DNA of 64,000 nucleotides, taken from contig CACGZD010000001.1 in NCBI GenBank assembly GCA_902577425.1, positions 1-64,000 on the forward strand, given 5' to 3'. The translations under genes were made by a program, and so were the position numbers. Source of the DNA: an uncultured Alphaproteobacteria bacterium (GTDB lineage Bacteria; Pseudomonadota; Alphaproteobacteria; HIMB59; GCA-002718135). The notes under the pieces were generated by a model that worked only from the letters and a program-made list of their open reading frames with translations, did not search any database and was not told the DNA's origin. This document shows positions 17,149-26,308 of the stretch, one piece after another (the first letter of the stretch is position 1; each line of letters starts with the position of its first letter).

Positions 17149-18027
17149 TTATATACGGTAAAACTTTTCTGAATTTTTATAAAAAAGTTTTTCCTTTTCA
17201 TCTGTTGAAAAATCATTAGTTATTTCAAAATAGGATGTCCAGACTTTTTCATAACTACTAAACAATCTATCAACAGGAAAATTAGAAGCAAAAATACATC
17301 TATCCACTCCAAAAATATCAATACAATCCAACACTAATGGCCTGATACTCTCAGTTGTCCATTGTTGATCAAACATACCTAAACCCGATATTTTCATTAC
17401 TATATTATCTAATGAAGCTAGAAGTTTTAAACCATTTCGCCAATGATCTAAATATTCAGAGTCTCTTTGTCTTGGTGTACCTGCATGGTCAATTATATTC
17501 AATATATTAGGATGTAACTTAATTAAATCAAAAGCATATTGATATTGATTCCAATACAAGTGTAAATCAAAAGACAGATTGTATTTTTCTAATAGAGAAT
17601 AATTATTTTTCCATGTGTTATTTAGCAAAACTTCACTAGGTGCAAAACAATGAGTAGGATCTTTCGAGTCATAATTTAATAAATATCTTAAACCTCTCGT
17701 ATTCTTAAAAGAACAATGTTGTTCAATTTCAGATTCAATATTTTCATTTAATAAATCTGAATACACGACAAAAGCATGAGGAAATTCATTTTTATCTGCA
17801 AGCGATTGAAGCCACTCAGTTTCTTCAACAGCACTATCTTTGCCTCCTCCACATTGAACATGTACAGATTTAAACAATTCTAAATTTTTAGAATCTTCTA
17901 ACAAATCTTTTATTACATAGTTATTTTTTAAAGCAGAAATATCTCCAATGGGATGAGGGTCATCCATCCAAGTATATGGAAAAACAGAAAGATCCCATGT
18001 ATGATGATGTGCATCTATAAATTTCAT
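17149..18027 (-). CDS. Amidohydrolase_2 family protein, L-fuconolactonase-like
   Basis: TIM-barrel hydrolase of 292 aa. The N-terminal metal-binding DAHHHTWD motif is near residue 5, with IIDHAG near 185 and a C-terminal FASNFPVDR segment that supplies the catalytic Asp region near 255. Members of COG3618 hydrolyse sugar lactones (L-fuconolactone, L-rhamnono-lactone) or pyrone lactones. The next gene downstream in transcription order is a DMT exporter, and an aldo/keto reductase lies upstream. A dehydrogenase plus lactonase pair suits a non-phosphorylative sugar oxidation route. Confidence 0.85.
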   Translation of the reverse strand: MKFIDAHHHTWDLSVFPYTWMDDPHPIGDISALKNNYVIKDLLEDSKNLELFKSVHVQCGGGKDSAVEETEWLQSLADKNEFPHAFVVYSDLLNENIESEIEQHCSFKNTRGLRYLLNYDSKDPTHCFAPSEVLLNNTWKNNYSLLEKYNLSFDLHLYWNQYQYAFDLIKLHPNILNIIDHAGTPRQRDSEYLDHWRNGLKLLASLDNIVMKISGLGMFDQQWTTESIRPLVLDCIDIFGVDRCIFASNFPVDRLFSSYEKVWTSYFEITNDFSTDEKEKLFYKNSEKFYRI

Positions 18028-18069
18028 TACCAGATCATATATTAGTTTCCAAAAAATACAAAAATATAT

Positions 18070-19152
18070 TTAAAGATATTCTATAGGAGAATCTTCTCTA
18101 ATTATTGAATGCTTAACTAGCTGTTTCCATAAATCTTTTGGAATAGGAACAGACAAATTTTCAACATTTGATTTAATTTGTTGCTCATTTATAACGCCTG
18201 GAATAACTGAGACAACTGAAGGGTGTAATAAAGGAAATTGTAAAGAAACTGCTCCTATATTAACTTTAAAATCATCGCAAATATTCTGAATAACTTTTAT
18301 TTTTTCTATAATTTCTTGTCTTGGTTTTTTATAATTATATGTGGGTCCTTCTCCAAACTCAAATTGATCATTACCCTTTAAGCCTGTGGCAAGTATTCCT
18401 GATTGATAAGGTGAGCCAATAACTACATTAACATTGTATTTTTTACATAAAGGAAAATCGTTAGATAAAACATTTTGTTTTAGTAATGTATAACGCATAG
18501 CTACTAGAAAAAAATCTATATCGAAACGAGGTATAAAATAAGGTATTAAACCATCACCGTTTATACCAACTCCTATTGCAGATATTTCTTCAGAACTTCT
18601 AAGTTCTTCTAATGCCTTCCATCCTCCACCTTTATCAAGTTGATTTAAATAGAAGTTTAATTTTTCCTCAGTTTTATGATAATAAAAATCCAAATCATGA
18701 ATTACTAACATATCAATTTTTGAAAAACCTAATCTTTGCATACTGTCTTCATATGATCTTAAAATACCATCATAGCTATAATCAAAATGGACATAAAATT
18801 TTAAACTTTTATCGTAACTACTTATTTCATTTTCCCATAAAGCATAATCAACATTAGATTTTTCAAGTGGTTTTGTTTTTTTTAATATCCTTCCAACCTT
18901 AGTTGAAAGAATAAATTTATCTCTATCGATTTCTCTTAAAATATTTCCAATTCTAAGTTCACTTCTTCCTAAACCATACCATGGCGCTGTATCAAAATAA
19001 TTTATTCCCATATTTAAAGCTGAATTTATAGTCTTTGCCGAAGAATTATTATTTACATTATTGTTAGAGAGCATAAAAGGTGCTGCTCCAATGCCTAAGA
19101 TAGGAAGTTTATAATCAGATTTTATTAATTTTCTTTTATCTAAATAGTTCAT
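18070..19152 (-). CDS. Aldo/keto reductase, D-threo-aldose/L-fucose dehydrogenase-like
   Basis: AKR TIM barrel of 360 aa. The N-terminal IGAAPFML loop, the active-site Asp/Tyr in YFDTAPWYGLGRSE near residue 55, the Lys in STKVGRIL near 85 and the His in LVIHDLD near 150 complete the AKR tetrad. The RSELRIGNILRE segment is typical of the aldose/fucose dehydrogenase branch. Next to the lactonase-like gene it suggests sugar to aldonolactone to aldonate conversion. Substrate unproven. Confidence 0.85.
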   Translation of the reverse strand: MNYLDKRKLIKSDYKLPILGIGAAPFMLSNNNVNNNSSAKTINSALNMGINYFDTAPWYGLGRSELRIGNILREIDRDKFILSTKVGRILKKTKPLEKSNVDYALWENEISSYDKSLKFYVHFDYSYDGILRSYEDSMQRLGFSKIDMLVIHDLDFYYHKTEEKLNFYLNQLDKGGGWKALEELRSSEEISAIGVGINGDGLIPYFIPRFDIDFFLVAMRYTLLKQNVLSNDFPLCKKYNVNVVIGSPYQSGILATGLKGNDQFEFGEGPTYNYKKPRQEIIEKIKVIQNICDDFKVNIGAVSLQFPLLHPSVVSVIPGVINEQQIKSNVENLSVPIPKDLWKQLVKHSIIREDSPIEYL

Positions 19153-19231
19153 ATAAATTTATATATATAAAAATATTGTATATAAAAAAAACAATATAGT
19201 AACCTTGTATGTTATAACTAAATAAAAAAAT

Positions 19232-19930
19232 ATGAAAGAAAATAAAAAACAAATTATTAGTACATTCAAAAAACTAAAAAAGTTTGATACTCCAACTATA
19301 TGTAATGCTCTTGAACTAATAGACCCAAAACTACAAGGCAAAGGCTTTACAAAATTACCTCATGTAACTCTAAATAAATCACTATCTCCTATTGTGGGTT
19401 ATGCAAGAACAGCAACTATCGTTTCTTCAGTTAAAAAATCTAAAATTACTAAAGACCAATTCACTAAATATTTTGAATATATGGATAAAGGAGATTTGCC
19501 AAAAATATGTATCATTGAAGATATTAATAAGAAACCTGCAGGATGTTATTGGGGAGAAGTTATGTCAAATATTCACAAAAGCATGGGATTTGAAGGAGTT
19601 GTAACCAATGGAGCAATAAGAGATTTAGATGCTATGGCTTCTAATTTTCAAATGCTAGCTGGATGTGTGCTTCCTAGTCATGCATTTATAAAACATATAT
19701 CTTTGGGAAAAAAAATAAATGTATTAGGTCAGACCTTTTCTCATGATGATATTGTTCATGCTGATTGTCATGGTGCAGTTATAATTAATAAGAAATATCT
19801 ATCAGAAATTTTATTTAAAATTAATGACATATTGAGTTTTGAAAAACCTATTTTAGAATTATGTAAATCTAAAAAATTCTCTACTAATAAATTAATTAAT
19901 ATTTTATATAAAACAAAAAAAATGCATTAA
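19232..19930 (+). CDS. RraA-family protein (HMG/CHA aldolase-like)
   Basis: RraA/DlpA fold of 232 aa. The start FDTPTICNALE, the GCYWGEVMSNIHKSMGFEG core and the NGAIRDLD motif contain the Arg-Asp pair that binds the divalent metal and the 2-oxo acid in class II pyruvate aldolases. The usual DG before the AxRD is NG here. Relatives act as 4-hydroxy-4-methyl-2-oxoglutarate aldolases or oxaloacetate decarboxylases rather than RNase E regulators. It is a single plus-strand gene between minus-strand dehydrogenases. Confidence 0.8.
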   Translation: MKENKKQIISTFKKLKKFDTPTICNALELIDPKLQGKGFTKLPHVTLNKSLSPIVGYARTATIVSSVKKSKITKDQFTKYFEYMDKGDLPKICIIEDINKKPAGCYWGEVMSNIHKSMGFEGVVTNGAIRDLDAMASNFQMLAGCVLPSHAFIKHISLGKKINVLGQTFSHDDIVHADCHGAVIINKKYLSEILFKINDILSFEKPILELCKSKKFSTNKLINILYKTKKMH

Positions 19931-19939
19931 AAAAATTAT

Positions 19940-21016
19940 TTAAGCTAATAATTTTTTAATATAGTCTTCATTTATATCTTTCATTCCAACTAAATTAGCT
20001 GTTTCTATAAGTCCTTTAATTGTGAGATCATCAAGAGGAATGCCTTTAGATATTCTTTCTTTTTTAATATTTTTTTCTACTTCTCCAGGTAACAAAATCT
20101 CTTCTACATCTTTAGCTTTAGGTGAAGCTTTAACCCAATTTATTAATCTATTAATATCATTTTGAAAATAAGAATCAGAAACAGTTTTTTTAGTATCGAC
20201 AATAATAGCAAAAGTATTATTTATAACTGTATGTGAATTAGGGTTATCTGGATGACTACTATTACCACCTGTTAAAGTTCCTGACAAAATATCTATCATA
20301 AATGCTAACCCAAAACCTTTATGACCTCCAAAAGGTAAAATTGAACCAACAGGTTTAGAATAAAAAACCTCTGGATCGTTTGTTGGGTTACCATGACCAT
20401 CTAAAATTAAACCATCAGCTAATTTAACTTTCTTGTTTCTTGCTACCATTATTTTACCCTCTGCAACAACAGATGTAGCCATATCCAAAACTAAATAATC
20501 TTTATTTTCCATAGGAATTCCAATTGCTATTGGATTGGCGGATAGTCTTCTATCTGTTCCTCCATGAGGAGCCATTAAAATTCCAAATCCTGATGTGTTA
20601 ACAAACATTATAGAAACACAATCATTTACAGCAGCTAATTCTGACCATGCTCCCAATCTACCAATATGGCCAAGATTTTTCATAGCTAAAATACAATGTC
20701 CTTTTTCTTTGGCTTTTTTTATTCCTATATCAAAAGAATATTTAGCTATACTTTGACCATAACCAAAGTTTCCATCTATGTGTAAAAAATGATCCTCTTC
20801 TTTTAAAATATTTATAGACTGATTTAATTTAATATTACCTTGATTTAACCATTCAATATATTTTGAAACTCTTATAACACCATGAGAGTCATGACCTACA
20901 AGATTAGAGTCAACTAAATGATCTCCCACTATTTTAGATTCTTGTTCATTTGAACCGGAATGAACAAAAATGCTGGAAACAAATTCTTCAAGTTTTTTGT
21001 GATTATAATTTTGCAT
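19940..21016 (-). CDS. Ldh2-type malate/L-lactate dehydrogenase family oxidoreductase
   Basis: NAD(P)-dependent oxidoreductase of 358 aa of the type II malate/lactate dehydrogenase fold, unrelated to classical LDH. The HDSHGVIRVSKY motif near residue 38 carries the catalytic His, and GGTDRRLSANPIAIGIP near 155 and GGHKGFGLAFMIDILSG near 230 are family signatures. Members reduce 2-oxo acids such as 2,3-diketogulonate, ureidoglycolate, sulfolactate or pyrroline carboxylates. It lies upstream of RraA (convergent) and downstream of the Fe-ADH and ALDH genes. Confidence 0.87.
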   Translation of the reverse strand: MQNYNHKKLEEFVSSIFVHSGSNEQESKIVGDHLVDSNLVGHDSHGVIRVSKYIEWLNQGNIKLNQSINILKEEDHFLHIDGNFGYGQSIAKYSFDIGIKKAKEKGHCILAMKNLGHIGRLGAWSELAAVNDCVSIMFVNTSGFGILMAPHGGTDRRLSANPIAIGIPMENKDYLVLDMATSVVAEGKIMVARNKKVKLADGLILDGHGNPTNDPEVFYSKPVGSILPFGGHKGFGLAFMIDILSGTLTGGNSSHPDNPNSHTVINNTFAIIVDTKKTVSDSYFQNDINRLINWVKASPKAKDVEEILLPGEVEKNIKKERISKGIPLDDLTIKGLIETANLVGMKDINEDYIKKLLA

Positions 21017-21056
21017 ATTTTTATATTAACATATCATTGTAAAAAATGAAATTAAA

Positions 21057-22205
21057 TCATAATTTTCCATCATATGCATTTTGATAAAGAATTTCAAAAT
21101 CTTTTTGTGATAGTTTGGTAGGATTGCCACCAGTAGAAGGATCATCTAAAGCCATTTTACTCATTGTATTAAATTTACTATCATCTTCTATTAATTCTTT
21201 AAGAGTATGAGGAATAAGTAAATCTTTGCGCAATTTTATTATCCATTCTAGAAAACTATCGAAAGTATACTGTCTCAAATTTATATATCTACTTATTGCA
21301 ATAATTTTATCTTCAATATCATTTTTATTCTTAACCAAAACATAAGGCATAAAAACAGCATTTGTTAAACCGTGGTGAGTATTGTAAATTGCTCCGACAG
21401 GATGGCTTAATGAATGTATTGCTCCTAAACCCTTTTGAAATGCAGTAGAACCCATTGCTGAACCAACAAGCATATTTGATCTAGACTCTATATCATTTGG
21501 ATTATTAAAAGCTTTTACTAAATATTCTTTAACAATTGAAATACCCTCCAAAGCTATTCCTTGAGATAAAGGATGAAAAAAAGGTGAGCAATAGGCCTCT
21601 AAACAATGTGCCAAAACATCCATACCTGTAAAGGCAGTTAAATTTGGTGGTAAAGCAATAGTTAAATTTGGATCCAATATAACTATTGAAGGCATCATTT
21701 TTGGATGAAAAATAATTTTTTTTTCTTTTGTTTCTTCATTTGTAAAAACGCCCGCTCTTCCAGTCTCCGAACCTGTTCCAGCTGTCGTTGGTACTGCAAT
21801 TATTGGAAAAATATTTTTTGTATTTGCTCTTGTCCAATAATCAGATATGTCTTCAAAATCCCATAAAGGTCTCTCTTGACCAGCCATAAACGCTATACCT
21901 TTACCAGTGTCCATTCCTGAGCCACCACCAACAGCTATAACGCCATCATGATTTCCAAGTTTAAAATCACTAACTCCATCCATTACATTTTTGCCAGTGG
22001 GATTTCCTTTAACATTACTGTAAATATTTGTTTTTGTATTCAATCCACTCATAACTTTATCAATAATATCTGTTTGAAGTATTCCTGGATCAGTAACTAT
22101 TAAAGGATTCTTGATATTTAGGTTGTCACATGCAATTTGTACTTCTTTTACTCTGTCTAAACCAAACCATATAGGCGTAGGATAATTCCAATTCATATTT
22201 TCCAT
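21057..22205 (-). CDS. Iron-containing alcohol dehydrogenase (group III)
   Basis: Protein of 382 aa. NAD binding is shown by VGGGSGMDTGKGIA near residue 92 and by TTAGTGSETGR near 138. The metal ligands are in FTGMDVLAHCLEAY near 195 and in HSLSHPVGA plus NTHHGLTNAV near 265-280. It probably oxidises a small alcohol or reduces an aldehyde. Its start is 1 nt from the stop of the ALDH gene at 22207, so both are in one operon as an alcohol-to-acid pair. Confidence 0.9.
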   Translation of the reverse strand: MENMNWNYPTPIWFGLDRVKEVQIACDNLNIKNPLIVTDPGILQTDIIDKVMSGLNTKTNIYSNVKGNPTGKNVMDGVSDFKLGNHDGVIAVGGGSGMDTGKGIAFMAGQERPLWDFEDISDYWTRANTKNIFPIIAVPTTAGTGSETGRAGVFTNEETKEKKIIFHPKMMPSIVILDPNLTIALPPNLTAFTGMDVLAHCLEAYCSPFFHPLSQGIALEGISIVKEYLVKAFNNPNDIESRSNMLVGSAMGSTAFQKGLGAIHSLSHPVGAIYNTHHGLTNAVFMPYVLVKNKNDIEDKIIAISRYINLRQYTFDSFLEWIIKLRKDLLIPHTLKELIEDDSKFNTMSKMALDDPSTGGNPTKLSQKDFEILYQNAYDGKL

Positions 22206-22206
22206 A

Positions 22207-23595
22207 TTAACCCTCTTTAATAGTTCTAAGATGATAACTTTTGGCCCTTGTTAGGTGATCAAAACCTAAAACTGATAAAGTTACTCCAGTCCCTGTATCT
22301 TTAACACCTGTCCAAGCTAATCCTGGATCTAAATAATCACATCGATTCATAAAAAAAGTTCCAGTATTTATCTTTGTTCCAAAATTATAAGCAAATTCTT
22401 TATCTTCTGTCCAAATACAAGCTGTTAAGCCATAAGGACTATCATTCATTAATTTTATTGCATCATTTTCATTTGAAACTTTCATTATTCCTACACAAGG
22501 ACCAAAAGTTTCTTCCATCATAAATTTCATTGAATGATCAACATTAGTGAGAACAGAAGGGCTAACATAACAGTTATTATTATCTGATATCTTAAAATTT
22601 TCTTTACTGATAATATCAGTTGCACCTTCAGAAATAGCTTGTTTGATTTGGTTGCGTATAAAATTAGCAGATGAAAGTTTTACTACAGGTCCAAGATTTG
22701 TATCCTTTTTTAAAGGATCATCTAAAATATATTTTTCTGTAAAATTTTTTATACCATCTACAAAATCATCATATATTTCACTATCAACATAAATTCTTTC
22801 AATACCACAGCACGATTGACCTGAGTTATAAAAAGAACCATCCGCTAAATTTTCTATTGCATGTTGAAGATTGCAATCTTTTCTCACGTAGGCTGGATCT
22901 TTGCCGCCTAATTCAAGTCCTGCATTTATAAATCTTTCTCCAATTGCTCTTTTCACTTGTTTGCCTCCACTTACAGAGCCTGTAAAAAGAACATGATCAA
23001 TTCTATTATCAGCTATAATCTTGCTTGTTGACTCATGATCTAGGTGCATAAATTGAAATACACCTTGAGGAAGATTAGATTTTTGTGCTGCTTTAAAAAG
23101 TTGTTCTGCACATAAAGGTGTTTGAGAAGAGTGTTTTAATATAACTGTATTTCCAGATAAAAGAGATGGAATGATAGAATTGACAGAAGTATTATAAGGA
23201 TAATTCCAAGGTGCAATAATAAAAATAGTTCCTAAAGGTTCTTTTGTAATAAAATTATTAAATTCATTATTTTTTTTTGAAATTACATTTTCAAGAGCAA
23301 TATTAGAATTTTCTATCATATAATGTGCTCTTTCTTCAAAGCCATTCATTTCACCACCACACTGACTTATAGGTCTGCCCATCTGTTTACATAACTCTTC
23401 TTCAATTTCTAAATTATTTTTTAAAAAATTTTCTACAAAACTGATAAGAATTTTTTTTCTAGTTTCTAAAGATGTAGATTTCCATTCTATTAAAGCTTTC
23501 TTAGATTTATCTAAAGTTTCGTTTATAGTTTTTGTAGAAGCAAACTCTCGCTCAACATAAATAGTATTATCTATCGGTGTAACAGTTTTAAGCAT
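22207..23595 (-). CDS. Aldehyde dehydrogenase family protein
   Basis: NAD(P)-dependent aldehyde dehydrogenase of 462 aa. The IAPWNYP motif is near residue 127, FTGSVSGG near 200, the general-base Glu in LELGGKDPAY near 222, and the nucleophile Cys in SGQSCCGIERI near 256. It is translationally linked to the Fe-ADH gene downstream. The divergent gene at 23727 is another ALDH, so the 131-nt gap probably holds divergent promoters. The aldehyde substrate is unknown. Confidence 0.9.
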   Translation of the reverse strand: MLKTVTPIDNTIYVEREFASTKTINETLDKSKKALIEWKSTSLETRKKILISFVENFLKNNLEIEEELCKQMGRPISQCGGEMNGFEERAHYMIENSNIALENVISKKNNEFNNFITKEPLGTIFIIAPWNYPYNTSVNSIIPSLLSGNTVILKHSSQTPLCAEQLFKAAQKSNLPQGVFQFMHLDHESTSKIIADNRIDHVLFTGSVSGGKQVKRAIGERFINAGLELGGKDPAYVRKDCNLQHAIENLADGSFYNSGQSCCGIERIYVDSEIYDDFVDGIKNFTEKYILDDPLKKDTNLGPVVKLSSANFIRNQIKQAISEGATDIISKENFKISDNNNCYVSPSVLTNVDHSMKFMMEETFGPCVGIMKVSNENDAIKLMNDSPYGLTACIWTEDKEFAYNFGTKINTGTFFMNRCDYLDPGLAWTGVKDTGTGVTLSVLGFDHLTRAKSYHLRTIKEG

Positions 23596-23726
23596 ATTTA
23601 ATACTTACCAATTTTTTAGTATCTTTGTATAAAAGTTTTGGACAAATCATATTTATTCATATTTTGATATGTTTTTTCTGTTCTTATCAATTTTTATACA
23701 TTAAACAAATAATTTAAATTTTAATC

Positions 23727-25160
23727 ATGGAAAAATATAATAATTTTATTAACGGCCAGTGGATAGATAGTGAAGCAAAGGAGATTATTAAAGTAGAAGA
23801 TCCTGCTACTGCTAAAGTTATTGGTGAAATAGCGTGTGCTAAAAATTCTGAAGTTGACCTAGCTGTTTCAGCTGCAAAAGAATCTTTTAATAAACGTATT
23901 TTAGTTGATATGCCTCTACTTCAAAGAGCAAAATTAATGCATCGTATTGCTGATGAAACTCGAAAAGTGGCTGAAGAAGGAGGAAAATTATTATGTTATG
24001 AAAATGGTAAAAATCTTGCAGCTGCTATTAAAGAATTCAATGATGTTGCTGATATGTTTGATTATTATGCAGGATTAACAGATAAGCTTGAAGGAAAAAC
24101 AATTCCAGTTTCTCATAATGTTTTTGATTATACTGTATTGGAACCTTTTGGAGTTTCCGCTCATATTGTACCTTGGAATTACCCACTATCTATGATTGGT
24201 AGATCTCTTGCATGTTCTTTTGCAACAGGTAATTCCACTGTAATTAAAACAGCTGAACTAACACCTCTTTCAGCTACAATTTTTGCAAAAGCTTTACAAA
24301 ATGCTGAAGTTCCAGCAGGTTTAATTAATATAATTTGTGGATATGGAAATGAAGCTGGTTCTTATTTAGTATCTCACCCAGATGTAAATCATGTTGTTTT
24401 TACGGGCTCTGTTGCTACTGGGAAAAAAATTCTACATTCTTGTGCTGATAAAGCAATTCCAGCTATTGTTGAACTTGGAGGAAAATCTGCTGGTATTGTT
24501 TATCCAGATGCAGACTTAAATGATGTAGTAGATAGTGCGAAGCATGCTATTTTTGGAGTTGCAGGTCAAATATGTACAGCTATGTCAAGACTAGTTGTTC
24601 ACAAATCTGTTAAAGATGAACTTATTGAAAAATTAGTAGATTTGAGTAAATCTCTAAAAGTAGGCCCTGGTTACGAAGAAGGTTCTGAACTTACTCCTGT
24701 AATTTCTAGTAATCAGTTAGATAAAGTTGAGGGATATGCTAGATCAGGAATTCAGCAAGGAGCTGAAGCTGTTCATGGCGGCAAAAGAGCAGATAGAGAA
24801 GGCTATTTTATGGAAGCAACTGTTTTAAATAACGTAACTCAAGATATGTCTGTTGCAAGAGAAGAAATTTTTGGTCCTGTTTTATCTGTTCTAGAATATC
24901 AAGATACAGAAGAAGCTATAGCAATAGCAAATGATACTGAATATGGATTAGGTGGCGGTGTTTTTACTAAAGATTTAAACAAAGCTTCTTGGACAGCAAG
25001 TAAACTTCAAGCAGGTCAGGTTTATGTAAATAAATGGTTTACCGGAAGTCATGCCACTCCTTTTGGAGGATATAAACAATCAGGATATAGCCGTGAAAAA
25101 GGCGTTGATGGCCTCAAATCTTATCTTCAAGTTAAAAATGTAGGAATAAGTTTAAATTAA
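23727..25160 (+). CDS. Aldehyde dehydrogenase family protein
   Basis: ALDH of 477 aa with FINGQW start region, IVPWNYPLSM near residue 148, FTGSVATGKKI near 229, the Glu in VELGGKSAGIV near 251 and the Cys in GQICTAMSRL near 285. The overall sequence resembles betaine-aldehyde or aromatic aldehyde dehydrogenases rather than the ALDH on the other strand. It stands alone on the plus strand and ends 12 nt before the convergent hydrolase gene. Confidence 0.9.
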   Translation: MEKYNNFINGQWIDSEAKEIIKVEDPATAKVIGEIACAKNSEVDLAVSAAKESFNKRILVDMPLLQRAKLMHRIADETRKVAEEGGKLLCYENGKNLAAAIKEFNDVADMFDYYAGLTDKLEGKTIPVSHNVFDYTVLEPFGVSAHIVPWNYPLSMIGRSLACSFATGNSTVIKTAELTPLSATIFAKALQNAEVPAGLINIICGYGNEAGSYLVSHPDVNHVVFTGSVATGKKILHSCADKAIPAIVELGGKSAGIVYPDADLNDVVDSAKHAIFGVAGQICTAMSRLVVHKSVKDELIEKLVDLSKSLKVGPGYEEGSELTPVISSNQLDKVEGYARSGIQQGAEAVHGGKRADREGYFMEATVLNNVTQDMSVAREEIFGPVLSVLEYQDTEEAIAIANDTEYGLGGGVFTKDLNKASWTASKLQAGQVYVNKWFTGSHATPFGGYKQSGYSREKGVDGLKSYLQVKNVGISLN

Positions 25161-25172
25161 ATAAATTTAAAA

Positions 25173-26039
25173 TCATAATAGTTCTATAAATTCTTTCATT
25201 TTTTTAAAAAATTTACTACTTTCATTAGATAAATCATTCATTTCATCAAAGTGATCAGCATCTTGTACAATGAACCTTTCTATTTTTCTTTCTTTAGATT
25301 TAAATTTTTCATAATAAATATTTGATTGTCTATGAAATTCATCTGTTTCATTAGCTCCATATACAATTAATTGTTGAGCATTTGTTTTTGGAGGTAAATA
25401 AATAGGACTTTGACTTTTAGCTTCTTCTTTATCCATTTTTAAAGCATCATTAAGTGTTGTATGTCTAATTGGTTCTAATAAGTTTAAAGCTGATATAGGG
25501 ATACCTGCTAAAATTAAATTGTTTGGTAAGTCAGAGGATATTTTATTCCACTCAGTTCCCATCATCATTCCAGTGATATGTCCACCTGCAGAATGTCCTG
25601 AGACAATAAATTTGTCTTTATTTATTTCTAGTTTATTTGCATTTTGCCAAATCCATACTATTGCTTCTTGAGCTTGTGAAACTATTTGCGTTATTGAAAT
25701 CTTTGGACATAAATCATATCCTACTGCTAAAAAATTTATATTATTATTTACAAAAGAATTAGCAAGAAAACTATAAACTGATTTATCACCTCTTTGCCAA
25801 TAACCTCCATGAAAAAAAATTACTGTAGGAGAATTTATATCTGGTGATGAAAAAAAATCTAATTTTTGTTTTTCAGATTTTCCATAAGATATATCAATAG
25901 CAGATTTTAGATTTGTTCTTGTTATAGCACTTCGTTTAATCCAATCTGGCACAATTTTTGTTTCATAATCAGCCCTACTATCCCTAACATTATATTGTCT
26001 TTCAAGTTCTTGAGGAGAATAAAATTTTTCTGCATCCAT
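25173..26039 (-). CDS. Alpha/beta hydrolase, kynurenine formamidase/esterase-like
   Basis: Hydrolase of 288 aa with an HGGYWQRGDKS oxyanion motif near residue 75, the nucleophile elbow SGHSAGGH near 147 and a C-terminal His in DADHFDEM near 265. HGGYW/F plus GHSAGG is the pattern of the bacterial arylformamidase-like and BD-FAE esterase groups. It lies downstream of the tautomerase and DadA-like genes, so it may hydrolyse an amide or ester in the same pathway. Confidence 0.82.
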   Translation of the reverse strand: MDAEKFYSPQELERQYNVRDSRADYETKIVPDWIKRSAITRTNLKSAIDISYGKSEKQKLDFFSSPDINSPTVIFFHGGYWQRGDKSVYSFLANSFVNNNINFLAVGYDLCPKISITQIVSQAQEAIVWIWQNANKLEINKDKFIVSGHSAGGHITGMMMGTEWNKISSDLPNNLILAGIPISALNLLEPIRHTTLNDALKMDKEEAKSQSPIYLPPKTNAQQLIVYGANETDEFHRQSNIYYEKFKSKERKIERFIVQDADHFDEMNDLSNESSKFFKKMKEFIELL

Positions 26040-26080
26040 AGTATATATTAAATTTACTTTTAATTATCTGATCATTTATT

Positions 26081-26269
26081 TTAATTTTTTTCTGAACTTA
26101 AAACCCCGCTGACACCCCAATTTTCTTTATTAATTTCATCAATTACAATATGTAGACCTTCACTTGTGCCTCCACATGTTTTAACAAATGAATTAGTTAG
26201 TTCTTTAACTAATTCTTTTTTTTGATCAATCGTTCTTCCTTCAAACATCTCTACTCTTATAATTGGCAT
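26081..26269 (-). CDS. 4-oxalocrotonate tautomerase family protein
   Basis: Small protein of 62 aa with the catalytic N-terminal proline directly after the initiator (MPIIRVEMFEGR), an Arg near residue 12 and the KKELVKELT helix of the 4-OT fold. It should form an oligomer that tautomerises an enol or dienol to a ketone. A GGAG SD lies 6 nt upstream. It is placed between the DadA-like gene and the hydrolase. Confidence 0.88.
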   Translation of the reverse strand: MPIIRVEMFEGRTIDQKKELVKELTNSFVKTCGGTSEGLHIVIDEINKENWGVSGVLSSEKN

Positions 26270-26308
26270 ATTTTTCTCCTATAAATAAAATAATTTATAG
26301 TAAAACTA

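Noticed and set aside
19153-19231. ATATTGT...ACAATAT inverted repeat between divergent genes
   Set aside because: Seven A/T-rich base pairs in a divergent promoter region. It might be an operator but has no recognisable consensus.
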